This document shows positions 39,517-50,751 of a DNA stretch of 64,000 nt, in pieces. A program made the position numbers and the translations under genes. Numbering within the stretch: the stretch's first letter is position 1; every line of letters begins with the position of its first letter. The notes beneath the pieces were generated by a model, which saw nothing but the letters and a program-made list of their open reading frames with translations, was not told the DNA's origin and made no database searches. The stretch comes from Candidatus Sabulitectum silens (lineage in GTDB: Bacteria > Fermentibacterota > Fermentibacteria > Fermentibacterales > JCC-6): positions 34,299 to 98,298 of the forward strand of contig MJAN01000009.1 in NCBI GenBank assembly GCA_001875255.1. Reading direction: 5' to 3'.

Positions 39517-39898
39517 ATGAAATGCATTGCTGATTCATCCGAGGGTTTGAACGGCTCAAAGGATCCTGTCACTGTTTTTCCCGCAGGGGAGGCGAGCTTT
39601 CCGGTCAAATGGCCAATTTTTTCAGGGTGTTGTTGGTGCATGGCTTTCCGGAGGGTCTGGAGGGCCTTCATTCGGCCGGAGACAATGCCTCCCCTGCAGA
39701 GGAATGAACAGAGGAAGGAAAGGGTCCTGAAATGGCAAGTTTCATAGCGGTTGACCTTAATGCAATGGAAAGATCACTGAAGAATCTCCCACCACTTCCG
39801 CTCCTCCTCATACATCTGGCTGTCTGTGCCACAAGATTGAAACACAGGGAAAGCATGAAGCACTTCTCCGAAAGCGGACTTCTGCCTGGAGAACCGCT
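39517..39898 (+). other. Transcribed-looking region with two weak small frames
   Basis: Downstream of the strong promoter there is no recognisable gene. Two overlapping small frames exist: 39517-39747 (76 aa, MKCIADSSEGLNGSKDPVTV at its start, with a CCWC motif) and 39732-39920 (62 aa, MASFIAVDLNAMERSLKNLP, containing PPLPLLLIHLAVCATR). Neither has a strong ribosome site or known relatives that I recall. Either a small protein with a base error or a non-coding RNA could be made here. Confidence 0.35.
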
Positions 39899-42800
39899 TC
39901 AGGGAGCAGGTGCCGCCTGAGAATCCCAGTGCTCCGGCAGAGGGGGAACCTTCGTCACTGCCTTTGATTCAAGAAGGGAATTCCTGTGGGCTATGAGGTT
40001 GTTCTCGAACTCCCTTCGTGGAAGCTTCATTTCATTGACCAGAAGACAGGTTCGTTCCAGAACTGCCACCGATTCCTCCGGGGAACCACTGAGCAGAAGT
40101 GAATGCCCCAGTTTGCCCAGGGCCATGGCCAGATGGACCCGCTCACCGATCCTTTCAAAGATCTCCACGGCCTCGTAAAGCATTCCGGAGGCCTTTTCCG
40201 CGTCACCCATCCTTAGGAGCAGATCACCCATGTTGTTAAGTGTCCAGCCCTTGAAGCGGAGGTCGCCGGTCTCCCGGGAGACGTCCATTGCCCTTCGGTA
40301 ATAGTCCATAGATGCTTTGTAGTTCTCCATGTCGCTGTTGAGTATTCCCAGGTTGCACAGAAAGACCCCCCGTGACCGCCTGTCTCCGGTCCGTTCAACC
40401 CCGGCGAGCTCGGGAATAAAGCTCAAGGGCTTCCCTGTGTCTACCGGCTTCGTGGAAGATGCTTCCCAGGTTGCCCTGTGTGAGGGCTTCGCTCCGGGTG
40501 TCGCCGGTTTCCCTGAAGATTTCCAGAGCCCTGCGGAAGTACTCTGCTGCTCCATCGGTGTCATTCATTTTGCTTGCCATTATTCCAAGATTGCCCAGGG
40601 TGTTGGCCTCACCCTTTTTGTTCCCCAGCTCCGCCTGAAGTTTCCTTGCGCGGGAAAAACACCTTTCAGCTTCCACGGTGTTGCCGGATGCCCCGGCGAG
40701 AATGCCAAGGTTACCCATGGCGTCGCTCTCTATCTCACTGAAGCCATGCTGTTTTGCCAGGGACAGGGAGGATTCCAGCTCCTCACGGGCTTTGTTCATG
40801 TTGCCTCCGGTGATGTGATATGACCCCAGAAGCATTCGTGACCGTGCCCTCCAGAGTGGAATACCAAGGTTCTCTGCGGAGTTATGAATACGAAGAAGGG
40901 TCTCAAGCTGTTCATCGGTCTTACCGGAAAGACCCAGTGCCGACGCGTTCAGTTCAAGTACTTTCAGGTAATCCTCGGAATCCTCCGGCAGCCAGGAGAG
41001 GAGTTTTCCTCCCCAGTGAAGGACCATCTGCTGCTGGTAGTTCTCCCAGGCGTGCTTCTGTGCCCTGAGTCCCCACAGGCAGGCCTGCTCGATGTCCTCA
41101 GCTCCCTCCCAGTGCATCGCCAGCTTTCCTGAAATGGTTTCGTCGTCGTTTCCGTAGAGCTCCTCTATGGCCCCTGCCGCCGCACGGTGAATCAGCTTCA
41201 GGTTGTGGGAGAGATTGCTCTCACAGGCGGTTTTCTGGATCAGGGGATGCCTGAACCTGAAGCCGGGCATATCGCCGGAATCGGCTGCTGAGAGCATCTG
41301 CTTTTCGCATAGTTCCCGGAACACGCCGTCGTCCGCCGGGGGGACACCCAATGTAGAGCACACCATCCTGTAGGTATCCCGGAGGAAATCGTTTCCCAGC
41401 ACAGAACAGAGAAGAAGTGTCTTTCGCAGACGGGGTGAAAGATTGTCCAGTCTGCTCTGGAGCAGTCCGGTAAGGGTGTTCGGCAGGGATAGCCCCATGG
41501 ATGAATCGGTTGTTCTCCATAGTCCGTTCCCCAGGGAAATCGTACTGGTTTCCAGAAGGTGCATTACAAGCTCCTTCAGGAAGAAGGGATTTCCCGAGGA
41601 GTACTTCCAGATGAGTTCCATGGCTTCTCCGGAGAACCCATGGGCTTCTCCGCCGGTGAACCTCGCGGCGACCAGGGAGGCCATCTCCCCGGACTCTTCA
41701 CTGGAGAGTTCCCCCAGGTGGATATTCCTGTATGCACTGTAAAGGCCCTCGGCGACGAGGTCCTTTACCGGTGAGTCATTTTCCGGGTTGCGCCCGGTGA
41801 GTATGAAAAGGAGGGGCCTTTCCGTGTTGCAGTTCTTTACAAGGAACCTGAGAAGCTTTTTATCGGTGGGGTCCATCCAGTGGGTGTCTTCCAGAAGGAG
41901 TGCTACGGGTGAAACCCTGGAGAGCTCTGCGATGAGGTCTCTTACCGCCAGGTGGGTTTCCAGTGCCAGGGCCAGGTTACCCATGTTTTCCGGTATGGTT
42001 TCGCCGGTTTCAGCTGGTATCAGCCTTCCCAGGAAGGGAAGGGCACTCTTCAGCCCGGCAATGGGACAGCAGCGGGAAAGCCGCCCTATGAACTCTTCAC
42101 GGGAAACCGCCTTCCTTACATGAAAGCCCAGGAGGGAGCTGAGCACCGAAGACCAGAGAAGGTGTGGAGGCTGGCCGTCCTGGATGGACCTTCCCCTGAG
42201 AACAAGCCAGTCGCCGAAGTTCCCCTGGAGGAACTCGGATGCCAGACGAGCCTTTCCCGTACCGGCTTCTCCGCTGATCTCAACGATAAGGTGTTTCGGG
42301 TAGCCATCGGGATTGGTTCCTGTGGATCTTTCCGTAGCCATCCTGGAGAATCGGATGAGGTCGGCATACTCTTCCCTCCGGCCAACCATGGGTATCTCGT
42401 GGCAGTCGGTAAACCCCGGCTTAAGCTCGGCGGTGGGCATCCAGGCAATGACCGGACCATCGAAACCCCTCACTTCGAAACGGAGGGGAGGTGCCCAAAG
42501 GGCGTAATCGAGGCACATTGAATGAACACGACCTGTGACGAGGATGGAATTGAGCCCTGCCAGCTCTTCCAGCCTGGAGGCGATGTTCACTGTGTTTCCC
42601 ATGGCCGTAAGGTGGCCTATGGCGTCAGGGCCACTGTGACCGGGCCGCTGCTTATTCCTATTCTGGCGGAAAGGTCAACGCCGGAACCGCTGAGTACCGA
42701 ACCGGCAAGCCTTACCACCTCCAGCATCCTGAAGCCGCAGAGCAGGCCACGGAGGCTGTCGTTCTCACCGGAGCTCACCGCTCCGAAGAGGACCATTATC

Positions 42801-43066
42801 CTGTCGCCCTCTATCTTGTCCACATACCCGCCATACCTTTTGGCGGTTTTTACCAGTTCGTTCATGATGCTCTTGGTAAGGTCGTGGACGGTTTCGTGGT
42901 CGAGGGTGCCTGAAATCCTGGTGAAACCGGCGAGATCCAGGAAGAGGACCGCCGTATCCCTCCGCTCCCCAGGCTTCAGGAGACCCTGGTTGGCGTTGAT
43001 GTCTTCAACGGTGTCTAAGCTTGATCTGAAGGCATCATCCAGCATGGATGTCAGTTTGACATTCAT
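39899..43066 (-). CDS. Adenylate/guanylate cyclase-AAA ATPase-TPR protein
   Basis: About 1056 residues; frameshifts near 42630 and 40420. The ATG at 43066 follows AGGAGGA. N-terminal class III cyclase domain: AVLFLDLAGFTRIS (metal Asp), KIEGDRIMVLFG, and after repair TAMGNTVNIASRLEE. Then a STAND-like ATPase: a P-loop VEISGEAGTGKARLASEFL with the usual GKS/T changed to GKA, and LLLEDTHWMDPTDKKLLRFL as Walker B. The C-terminal third is tetratricopeptide repeats (GNLGIMASKMNDTDGAAEYF and similar). Such proteins are large signalling ATPases; whether it still makes cAMP is unclear. Confidence 0.85.
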
Positions 43067-43155
43067 CTTTCCTCCTGACGGCAAGAACGGAACAGAGGCG
43101 GTGAACATTGCGCAGTCACTATCATTGTACACAATATCCCCCGGCGCAAGAATAT

Positions 43156-43210
43156 TTGACGAAACATTCCGCCGGATTTATATATCACCGACCGGTGACA
43201 CCAGCCGGTG
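43156..43210 (+). promoter_or_regulatory. Promoter and tandem TetR operators of the RND operon
   Basis: TTGACG 43156-43161, 17-bp spacer, TATATA 43179-43184. Two 12-bp palindromes, CACCGACCGGTG (43186-43197) and CACCAGCCGGTG (43199-43210), lie 13 bp apart just after the -10, covering the start of transcription. Confidence 0.75.
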
Positions 43211-43228
43211 ACATGAAGGGACGATATC

Positions 43229-43850
43229 ATGACAGGTACGGTACCCAGGGATTCCGAGCACACCAGGCTGGCCATACTGGACGCCCTGGAAAGACTCCTG
43301 GTCGAGAAGGGTTTCACCGGTGTGGGCGTTAATGCCGTGGCCCGGGAGGCCGGTGTTGACAAAGTATTGATATACAGATATTTCGGTTCCATGGAGGGCC
43401 TTCTCGAGGCATTCCGTGACGGGAGGGACCTCAGTCTGAGGATCTCCGAGGTCCTCGATGAGTTCCCCAGGAACACACCGGTATCCTCCATAGTCACAAG
43501 GCTGCTGCTCAAGGGAGCAAAAGCCTTCCGGGAGAACGATCTTGCCAGGGAACTGGCAAGGTGGGAACTCACCGAAAAGAACCCCCTGACCGTGGCCTAC
43601 AGCAGAAGTCTGGAGAAGAACGAACTCAAAACCCTTGAGGACAGGGGCATCAAGCCGGACAAGGACACAGTGGTGGCGGTTACCCTGCTTCTTTGCGGGC
43701 TGAACTACATGGCCCTGAGGCAGAGCATTAAGAACCAATAATGGAAATAGACCTTTCCCACCCGGAAACATGAAAGGGTGGAGAGGGTTGTGGAGGACCT
43801 GGTGGAAAGATACTTCCAGGGTCGTGAGGAAGTGCCCTATGTCAGGTAGA
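43229..43850 (+). CDS. TetR-family repressor of the RND operon (frameshifted)
   Basis: About 205 residues. Helix-turn-helix GVGVNAVAREAGVDKVLIYR follows RLAILDALERLLVEKGFTG, the TetR N-terminal block. The frame shifts near 43740 and once more soon after; repaired, it ends VVEDLVERYFQGREEVPYVR and stops at 43848-43850, overlapping the next gene's ATG. Regulator of the efflux genes it precedes, with tandem palindromes over its promoter. Confidence 0.82.
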
Positions 43851-44890
43851 ACGATTCTGCTGGCGTCATTCTTCCTTCTTGCCGCCTGCCGCAGCGGAGG
43901 AGGAACAGAGGAGCCCATTCCGGTCAGTATAACCGTATTGACCCCTGAAACCATCTCCCGAACGGTCTATGCACCGTGCAGGCTGGAAGCGGAGGATGAA
44001 GCCGTCATTTCCGTTGCCCTGCCTTCCAGGGTGGAATCGGTCTTCGTGGAGCCAGGAGATACCGTCGCCGCCGGGCAGAGGCTGATGGCCCTTCGCACCG
44101 ATGACATGCACAGGGCGGAAATGGCCGGGGCTCTGGCGACCCTGGAGGCCGCCAGGGCTTCAAGGGAGTACGCGGAGGATAATCTGAGAAGGTCGTCTGA
44201 ACTATTGCAGAGGGGGGCGATCAGCTTCATGACCATCAGAGGACAGAAACTGAGAGCGCCGTGGCCGAGGCAACCTTCGCCCGGGCTGCCGCAGGCCACT
44301 CCGCCGCGATGAACTCCGCCGGAAGGGGATATGTCACAGCCCCCTTCGACGGTGTGGTGGGCAGGGTCATGGCCACCCGGGGGAATCCAGCGGCAGGTCC
44401 CCTTCTCAGCCTCTTCTCCAGGGGATCGTTCAAGGCGGAGCTCCTTGTGGCTCCCAGACATCTTCCCTTCCTCCGCCCGGGTCTTCCCGCCGTCTATGAA
44501 ACCGATCACTTCCCGGGAATGGTCTTTCCCGGCTACGTCACCTCGGTTGCCGCCGGGGCGGAACCTGTCTCCGGGCTTGTTTCACTCACTGCCCAGTTCA
44601 CCGATACCGCCGGTTTGCTCATTCCCGGGCTTTCAGGGAGGGTAATGCTGGCCCTGGAAACCAGGGAGGGAGTACCGGTCCTTGGTGAAAACGCCCTCAC
44701 ACCGGTGGGGGACTGCTGCTGGGAGGTGGCGGTGATAAGGGACGGAATGGTGGAGCTTGTTACCATTGAATCCGGCGTAAGCAGCGGCAACCGTCATGAG
44801 ATCACACGGGGACTGGTGCCGGGGGATTCGGTGATAACACTGGGGCATTCACTCATAACCCCCGGTGAACCCTACAGGGTGGTGGAATGA
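43840..44890 (+). CDS. RND efflux membrane-fusion lipoprotein
   Basis: About 350 residues, one frameshift near 44240. Lipoprotein signal MSGRTILLASFFLLAAC with lipobox LAAC. HlyD-like lipoyl half (ALPSRVESVFVEPGDTVAAG), coiled-coil hairpin, second half (GYVTAPFDGVVGRVMATRG), then beta-barrel and membrane-proximal domains (VVGENALTP-like segment, VPGDSVITLG). The adaptor for the RND pump encoded next; they overlap by ATGA. Confidence 0.87.
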
Positions 44891-47800
44891 TGAACCTTCC
44901 GGAAATAGCGGTAAAAAGGCGGATAACATTTCTGATGGTCTTCGTGCTCCTGGGGGGTGCCGGTCTCTTCGCCCTGACCCAGCTCGGCCTCGATTATTTC
45001 CCGGAGGTGGACCTGGGTGAGATCATGGTGCTCACCATCCTCCCCGGCGGAGCACCGGAGGAGGTGGAGAACCTCGTTACGAAGATACTGGAGGACGCTG
45101 TTTCCGGGGTTGAGGGTGTAACCTCCGTGGAGTCCTCCTCCAGCTCCTCAACCAGCGGCATCTTCGTCCAGGTTTCCTCCTCGGCGGAGATCGACCGGGT
45201 GGAAGGGGACATAAGGGAAGCTATAGAAAGAATATCCGGCGATCTCCCGGAACAGGCCACAGACCCCATAGTGGTGGCCATGGAATCCAGCATGAAACCC
45301 CTTGTCCTGGTTTCCGCCAGCAGTTCCGAACTGGACAGCGGGGAATTGAGGCAGCTGGTGGAGGACGAGATCGAACCGGTGCTCAGCAGGGTTCCCGGTG
45401 TGGCCTCCAGCGATATCTCAGGGGGCGAGGTAAGGCAGATAAACGTTAAGGTGAACCCCATTCTCCTCCAGCTGCGGGGAATAGGCCTCTCAGAGGTATA
45501 TGGAGCACTCAGCGCCGTCAGGGGGAACCAGCCCGGGGGCAACATGGATTCCCAGGGTATCGAGACCTTCCTCAGCGTCAAGACCGGGTTTACGGACATT
45601 GAAGGTATCCAGGAAGTTGTGGTGGGAACCCATGGGGGTGTACCCGTTAGGCTTCGGGACGTAGCCGAGGTGGTGGATGGCTCCAGGGAGCAGAGCAGGA
45701 CCAGCAGACTCGACGGCGAGAACTCGGTGCTGCTGATAATAAGGAAGAGCGGCGACGCCAACACAGTGAACACATGCAGGCTGGTGGAGACCGCCATCGA
45801 GGAACTGCGGCGGATTCTCCGGCACTCTTGAGCTGGAGGTCATCTATTCCCAGAAGGATTTCGTTCTGGATTCCACCAACAGCCTGGTGCTCACCGGTGT
45901 TCAGGCAATCGTTCTGGCGGCACTGGTACTGATGTTCTTCCTGGTTCCGCGGTTAATGCCGGGATCGTCAGCGTAACCATGCCCCTTTCCTTCATCACCA
46001 CCTTCGCCGCCATGTACCTTCTGGGTGTGGACCTGAACATCATGAGCCTGGCCGGGCTGAGCATTTCCATTGGAATGATAGTGGACAACTCCGTGGTGGT
46101 CCTGGAAAACATCCACAGATGGCGCCGGGAGGGCAGTAAGGAAGGGGTGGCCGCCGTGGGCGGGGCCTCCCAGGTGGGAATGGCCGTGGCGGCATCCACA
46201 CTGACCACGGTTGCGGTGTTCGTCCCCATGCTCTTCGTGAAGGGGCTCACCGGACAGATATTCAGGGACCTGAGCATCACCATCGCTTCGGCCCTTTTCA
46301 TATCCCTTTTCATGGCAATGACACTCATTCCCCTTCTCGCCTCCAGATCACGGAACCTCATGCGGGAACACCGTCCGGGATCACCGGCCATGGTGATCCA
46401 GAGGTGGCTCAGTCGTCTCGACGGCAGATATGAAGGATTCCTCACCGGCGCGGTTAGAAGGGGGTTCAGCGGCCTGATACCCGTTATCCTCCTCTTCCTT
46501 TTCTCCATGTTCATGTTCCGCTATGTGGCCACATCCTTCCTGCCGGATGTTCAGGAGGGGATCATCGAGGCATCCATAAGCCTTCCCCAGGGCACCAACC
46601 TGAGCCATACCGACAGCGTATCCCGTGTCCTTGAGGATTCCCTCGGGGCACTGATAGAACCCGGGGACCTCAGGCACATAACCGTTGACACCGGCAGGTC
46701 CGAGGGGCTGGGAGCCCTTTTCGGCTCCGATGCTTCCTGCAGGATTAGCATGTCCTTCTACCTGGCACCCGAGGAGGAAACCCACCTCCCGGTGGCGGTC
46801 TACGAAGAGAGGATCAGGGAATACCTCAGCGGCCTTCCCGGGATGCGCTACTCAGTCCGTTCCGGTCAGATGATCGGCAATGAGTTCCCGTTCAGGTGAA
46901 TGTCTACGGAACCGACCTCCATGAACTGAAGGCGGCGGGCGATCTCATAAGGAACACCATGGCGGAGATCCCGGGAGTGAAGGGTGAAACCCACTCCCTG
47001 GAGGACTGGTTCACCCAGATCGAATACATCCCCGACGATGGAATTCTCTCCCTCCGGGGTCTTTCCCGTGCCAGGCTGGCATCGGAGATAACCCTGGGCA
47101 TCCTCGGGCTGAACGCCACGGTGATGCAGGAGGGGGGAAAGGACATAGACGTGAATGTCCGATATGCCGAGAGATATCGTTCAACCAGGGAGGCTGTGGC
47201 CTCCCTGCCTGTCATGGGGGCTCCCCTTGATTTCTGGGGGGAGTTCAGAACGGTCCTGGCACCGAACAGCATAGACCGTCTGGACAGGAGCAGGGTGGTA
47301 AGTGTCTTCTGCAGGCTGGACAACCGGCCCCTGGGGGATGTTGCCGGTGATGTTCAGGCAATGATGGACACCCTGGACCTGGGCGGAGCCCGGTGGGAGA
47401 TAACCGGTGACGTGAAGGACCAGAAGGAGTCCTTCACCAGCATGGGTCTTGCAATACTGGTGGCGGTCATACTTGTTTACATGGTAATGGCCTCCCAGTT
47501 CGAATCCCTTCTGGAGCCCTTCATACTGATTTTCGAGATACCCCTGGCCCTTATCGGTGTGATATGGATCCTGCTCATAACAGGGACCACAATGGGGATG
47601 ACCTCCCTTGTGGGAGTGCTGATGCTCACCGGGATAGTGGTGAACAACGGAATAGTGCTCGTGGACTACGCGAACCAGCTTCGCCGTGAAAAGGGAATGG
47701 AGCTGGAGGAAGCGATAGTTGCCGCCGGAAGGACCAGGCTGAAACCCATACTGATGACAGCATGCACCACGATCCTCGCTCTGCTTCCCCTTTCCCTGGG

Positions 47801-47947
47801 GGGCAGCAGCAGCGCTGCCCTGTGGTCGCCCATGGCCCGGACGGTGATAGGTGGAATGCTGGTGGCCACTCCCCTGACACTTGTGGTTGTACCGGTGCTC
47901 TATGTGATGCTGAACAGAAGAAAGGCGGAGCGCCGGGCTCCGCCTGA
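44887..47947 (+). CDS. RND-family efflux pump (AcrB-like), several frameshifts
   Basis: About 1020 residues, the normal pump length. The N-terminal helix KRRITFLMVFVLLGGAGLFA and porter-domain start GLDYFPEVDLGEIMVLT; the TM4 motif LAGLSISIGMIVDNSVVVLE; the second half with LVYMVMASQFESLLEPF and GIVVNNGIVLVDYANQLR. Repairs near 45825, 45945 and 46895. The end is best placed at TGA 47945-47947 (ending RRKGGAPGSA) after one A is added; without it the frame runs on to 48005 through the hairpin. It exports drugs, lipids or bile-like compounds from the periplasm. No outer-membrane TolC gene is present in the operon. Confidence 0.9.
47924..47944. terminator. Hairpin between convergent RND and bicupin genes
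   Basis: GGCGGAG / CTCCGCC perfect 7-bp stem with loop CGCCGGG, overlapping the end of the RND gene. No T tract on the plus strand; on the minus strand it is followed by TTTCTTCTG. A likely bidirectional stop. Confidence 0.55.
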
Positions 47948-47949
47948 TA

Positions 47950-48626
47950 TTAGAGCAGCTGGGTGGGAGTTGTCGGCTTGGGGGTTTTCACCACCAGCAC
48001 CCTGAGGTCCTCTTCGCCTTCATTGTACCAGCAGTGGGGAATTCCCTTCGGACTGTCTATCACCGTATCGGCTGTAACCTCGGCCTTCTCCTCGCCGACT
48101 TCCACCACGCCACGGCCTGAAAGCACATAGAAGAACACATCCACCGGTGTTATGTGCCTGATGAGCTTCTCACCGGGTTTCAGTGTAATGATGCTTGAGA
48201 GGGCATGTTCGCTTTCATACACCTTCTGACATCCACGCCGTGGGGATTCTTGGCGGGTTTCTCTTCGCTGATCCTTCTGATTTCCACTGGTTCTCCCTTG
48301 CTTTCCCTGTCCTTCTTGATCTTCAATACCAGCACCCTCAGATCTTCCTCGGTGCCGTAGTTACGCCATCCCCGCCTTGCCTCGGGCAGGCACAATACCC
48401 TGCAGTCGTCGGAAACATCGTAGGGTTCATCGTCGACGGTGAGGGTTCCCCTTCCGGAGAGTAGGATGAAGCAAACCTCGAAGGGCATGTTGTGCAGGGG
48501 GATGAAGCCCCCGGGGGGAAGACTGAAGTGAACCATCCCGAATGAGTCGCTGTCCCTCAGGGAGACTGCATTGTAGTCCTCGGCTCCGGGGAATGAAGGC
48601 GCTTCGGAAATTTGCGTTATTCTCAC
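47950..48626 (-). CDS. Tandem-cupin protein (bicupin), frameshifted
   Basis: About 226 residues from GTG behind AAGGAGGGG. Two cupin domains: the first has SLPPGGFIPLHNMPFEVCFI and LSGRGTLTVDDEPYDV; the second, after a one-base repair near 48235, has LKPGEKLIRHITPVDVFFYV and LSGRGVVEVGEEK. Both end with similar EEDLRVLV(L/V)K segments, so the domains arose by duplication. The metal-ligand pattern is incomplete (one His per motif), so a binding rather than catalytic role is possible. It lies 12 nt after the aminotransferase stop, likely one operon. Confidence 0.78.
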
Positions 48627-48638
48627 TGCCCCTCCTTG

Positions 48639-49831
48639 CTAGTCCCGGTAGGCAACAAGGCCTGCCTTCAGAACGTTCAGGGCCCTCTTCATCTTCTCAT
48701 CGGAGAGAACATAAGCGATCCTTATCTGGTCGACACCCAGTCCGGGGGTGGCGTAGAAACCCGCCGCCGGGGCCACCATGGTGGTCTCACCCTCCAGACT
48801 GAAGTCGGTGAGCATCCACGAGGCGAACCGTTCGGCGTCGGCAACAGGAAGGCGAATAGTGGCATAGAAGGCTCCCTCGGGCTTCTGAAAGAACACTCCG
48901 TCCACAGCGGAGAGCTGTTCCATCAGAAGGTCCCTCCGGTTCTGGTATGTATTCAGAACCCCGGTATAGTAGACCTCATCCAGATGGTTGTAGATCCATG
49001 CCGCCCCGTACTGGGCCATTGTGGGAGGGCACAGCCTTGCCTGTCCCAACTTCAGTATGGTATCCATTACTCTGCTGTTGCGACTGATCATGTTACCCAG
49101 CCTGGCTCCACATGAGCTGAACCTTTTGCTTATCGAATCCATTACGATCACGCGGTCTTCGATCTCAGGCAGCTCCAGGGTTGAGGTGTGCTTTCCGCCG
49201 TCGAAGACGAAATCCCTGTAGACCTCGTCGGAGAGAAGGAAGAGGTCGTGTTTCCTCACAAGGTCGGACAGGGTGTCAAGCTCCCCGGGGGAGAGCACGG
49301 TCCTGTGGGGTTGTTCGGCGTGCAGATGAGAACCGCACGGGTCCTGCCGGTGATCTTCGCCTCTATATCCTCCGCAGGCGGGAGATGGAAGCCGTTCTCC
49401 ACGCTGCTGGTCACTGGAACCAGTTTTACGCCGGCCATGGTGGCAAAACCGTTGTAGTTGGTGTAGAAGGGTTCGAAGCAGATCACCTCGTCCCCGGGGT
49501 CGCATGTGGCCAGGAAGGCGAAGAAGACCGCTTCGGAGCCGCCGGTGGTGATCATTATCTCGTCCCGCTCCACAGAGATCTCAGATCTCCTGTAGTAAAG
49601 GGAAATGGCGTCGCGAAGAATGTCCAGCCCCTGGCTTGGGCCGTAGGCCAGCACCTGGGGGCAGTTCTCGGTCATGGATCTCCAGTATTCCGGGGGGGTT
49701 GGAATGTCAGGCTGACCGATGTTCAGGTGATAAACGTCGATCCCCCTGGCCTTGGCTCCGTTGGCAAGGGGCACCAGTTTTCTGATGGGTGATGCCTGCA
49801 TTTCGCTGCATCTCTTGCTTATGTCGGTCAT
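48639..49831 (-). CDS. Class I/II PLP aminotransferase (frameshifted)
   Basis: About 398 residues, one break near 49300. Start ATG at 49831 with GGCGGA upstream. Motifs: HLNIGQPDIPTPPEYW, TTGGSEAVFFAFLATCDPGD, CTPNNPTG, LLSDEVYRDFVFDG, and the PLP-lysine in SISKRFSSCGARLG. This is the aspartate/aromatic fold-type I family (AspC/AatA-like). It transfers an amino group between an amino acid and a 2-oxoacid; specificity not determined. It could supply 2-oxoacids for the OFOR, but that is speculation. Confidence 0.9.
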
Positions 49832-49973
49832 GATTCCGCCTCTCGAACATGTATGATAAAACAGAATGTGAATACCCTGGGCAATTATACAAAATGAAAA
49901 GACCCGTCGCCGATGTGTGCGAACCCCATGATTATCTATATTCACCACTGAGGCAAACCCCGGAGGAAGAGAA

Positions 49974-50751
49974 TTGATAGTAAGACTTGCAGAAATACCC
50001 ATTGAAGGCGGCTTTTACAGGTGCATGGACAGGGCTCTGGCCGCCGCCGAGGCGAAACCTCTTCCGGACCTTCTGGTCCTTCCCGAGCTGTTCACCGTTG
50101 GCTTCAACGCCTTTGAAATAGAGAAGAACGCCATTCCAGTCGGCGAACTCGAAGATCTTCCACTGGCCCTTGCCGCCGTGGAGAACGGAATATGGATAGC
50201 CGGGGGTACATTTCCGGTGAAAACCCCCGGGGCACCGTGAACATGCTCCCTGTCTTTGACAGGAAGGGCAGGCTGGTTCATACCACGGAGAAAATCCACC
50301 TCTTCGAGAACATGGGGGAGAAATCCATGTTCACCCCGGGGATGCCATCGGGGGTCTTCGACCTTGACGGCGTCACCGTCGGGGCTTCGGTGTGCTACGA
50401 CCTGAGGTTCCCCGAGCTTTTCAGAAGGCTGGCCCTCATGGGAGCGGAACTCATACTTGTCCCCGCCCAGTGGCCCGAGGCAAGGCAGGACCTTTTCAGA
50501 AGCTTCCTTCGGGCAAGGGCAGGAGAGGCCCAGATTTCGTGGCCGGGTGCAACCTGGGCGGAGAGCACCTTGGCGAGAGATTCAACGGAGGCGGGGCAGT
50601 GGCGCACCCCTCTGGAGATCTCCTGGAGGGTATGCCGGTGGATGGGCACACTAAGGACTATGAACTGAACATGAACGATATTTCCGGGGTAAGAAGCATT
50701 ATCGACTGCCTGTCGGACAGGCGGCGGGAAGCCTATGGAGGCGCTGAATGA
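49974..50751 (+). CDS. Carbon-nitrogen hydrolase (nitrilase superfamily)
   Basis: About 260 residues from TTG behind GGAGGAAG. The catalytic triad is visible: Glu in LVLPELF, Lys in TEKIHLFENMGE, Cys in GASVCYDLRFPELF. The pattern fits the omega-amidase (Nit2/YafV) branch. Breaks near 50235 and 50540 are single-base. Omega-amidase removes deaminated glutamine or asparagine products of transaminases, and it sits divergent from an aminotransferase gene, which fits. Its stop overlaps the next start (ATGA). Confidence 0.87.

Noticed and set aside
39402..39671. An 89-residue minus-strand frame upstream of padR
   Set aside because: It covers the strong promoter and palindrome, has no ribosome site and no familiar motif.
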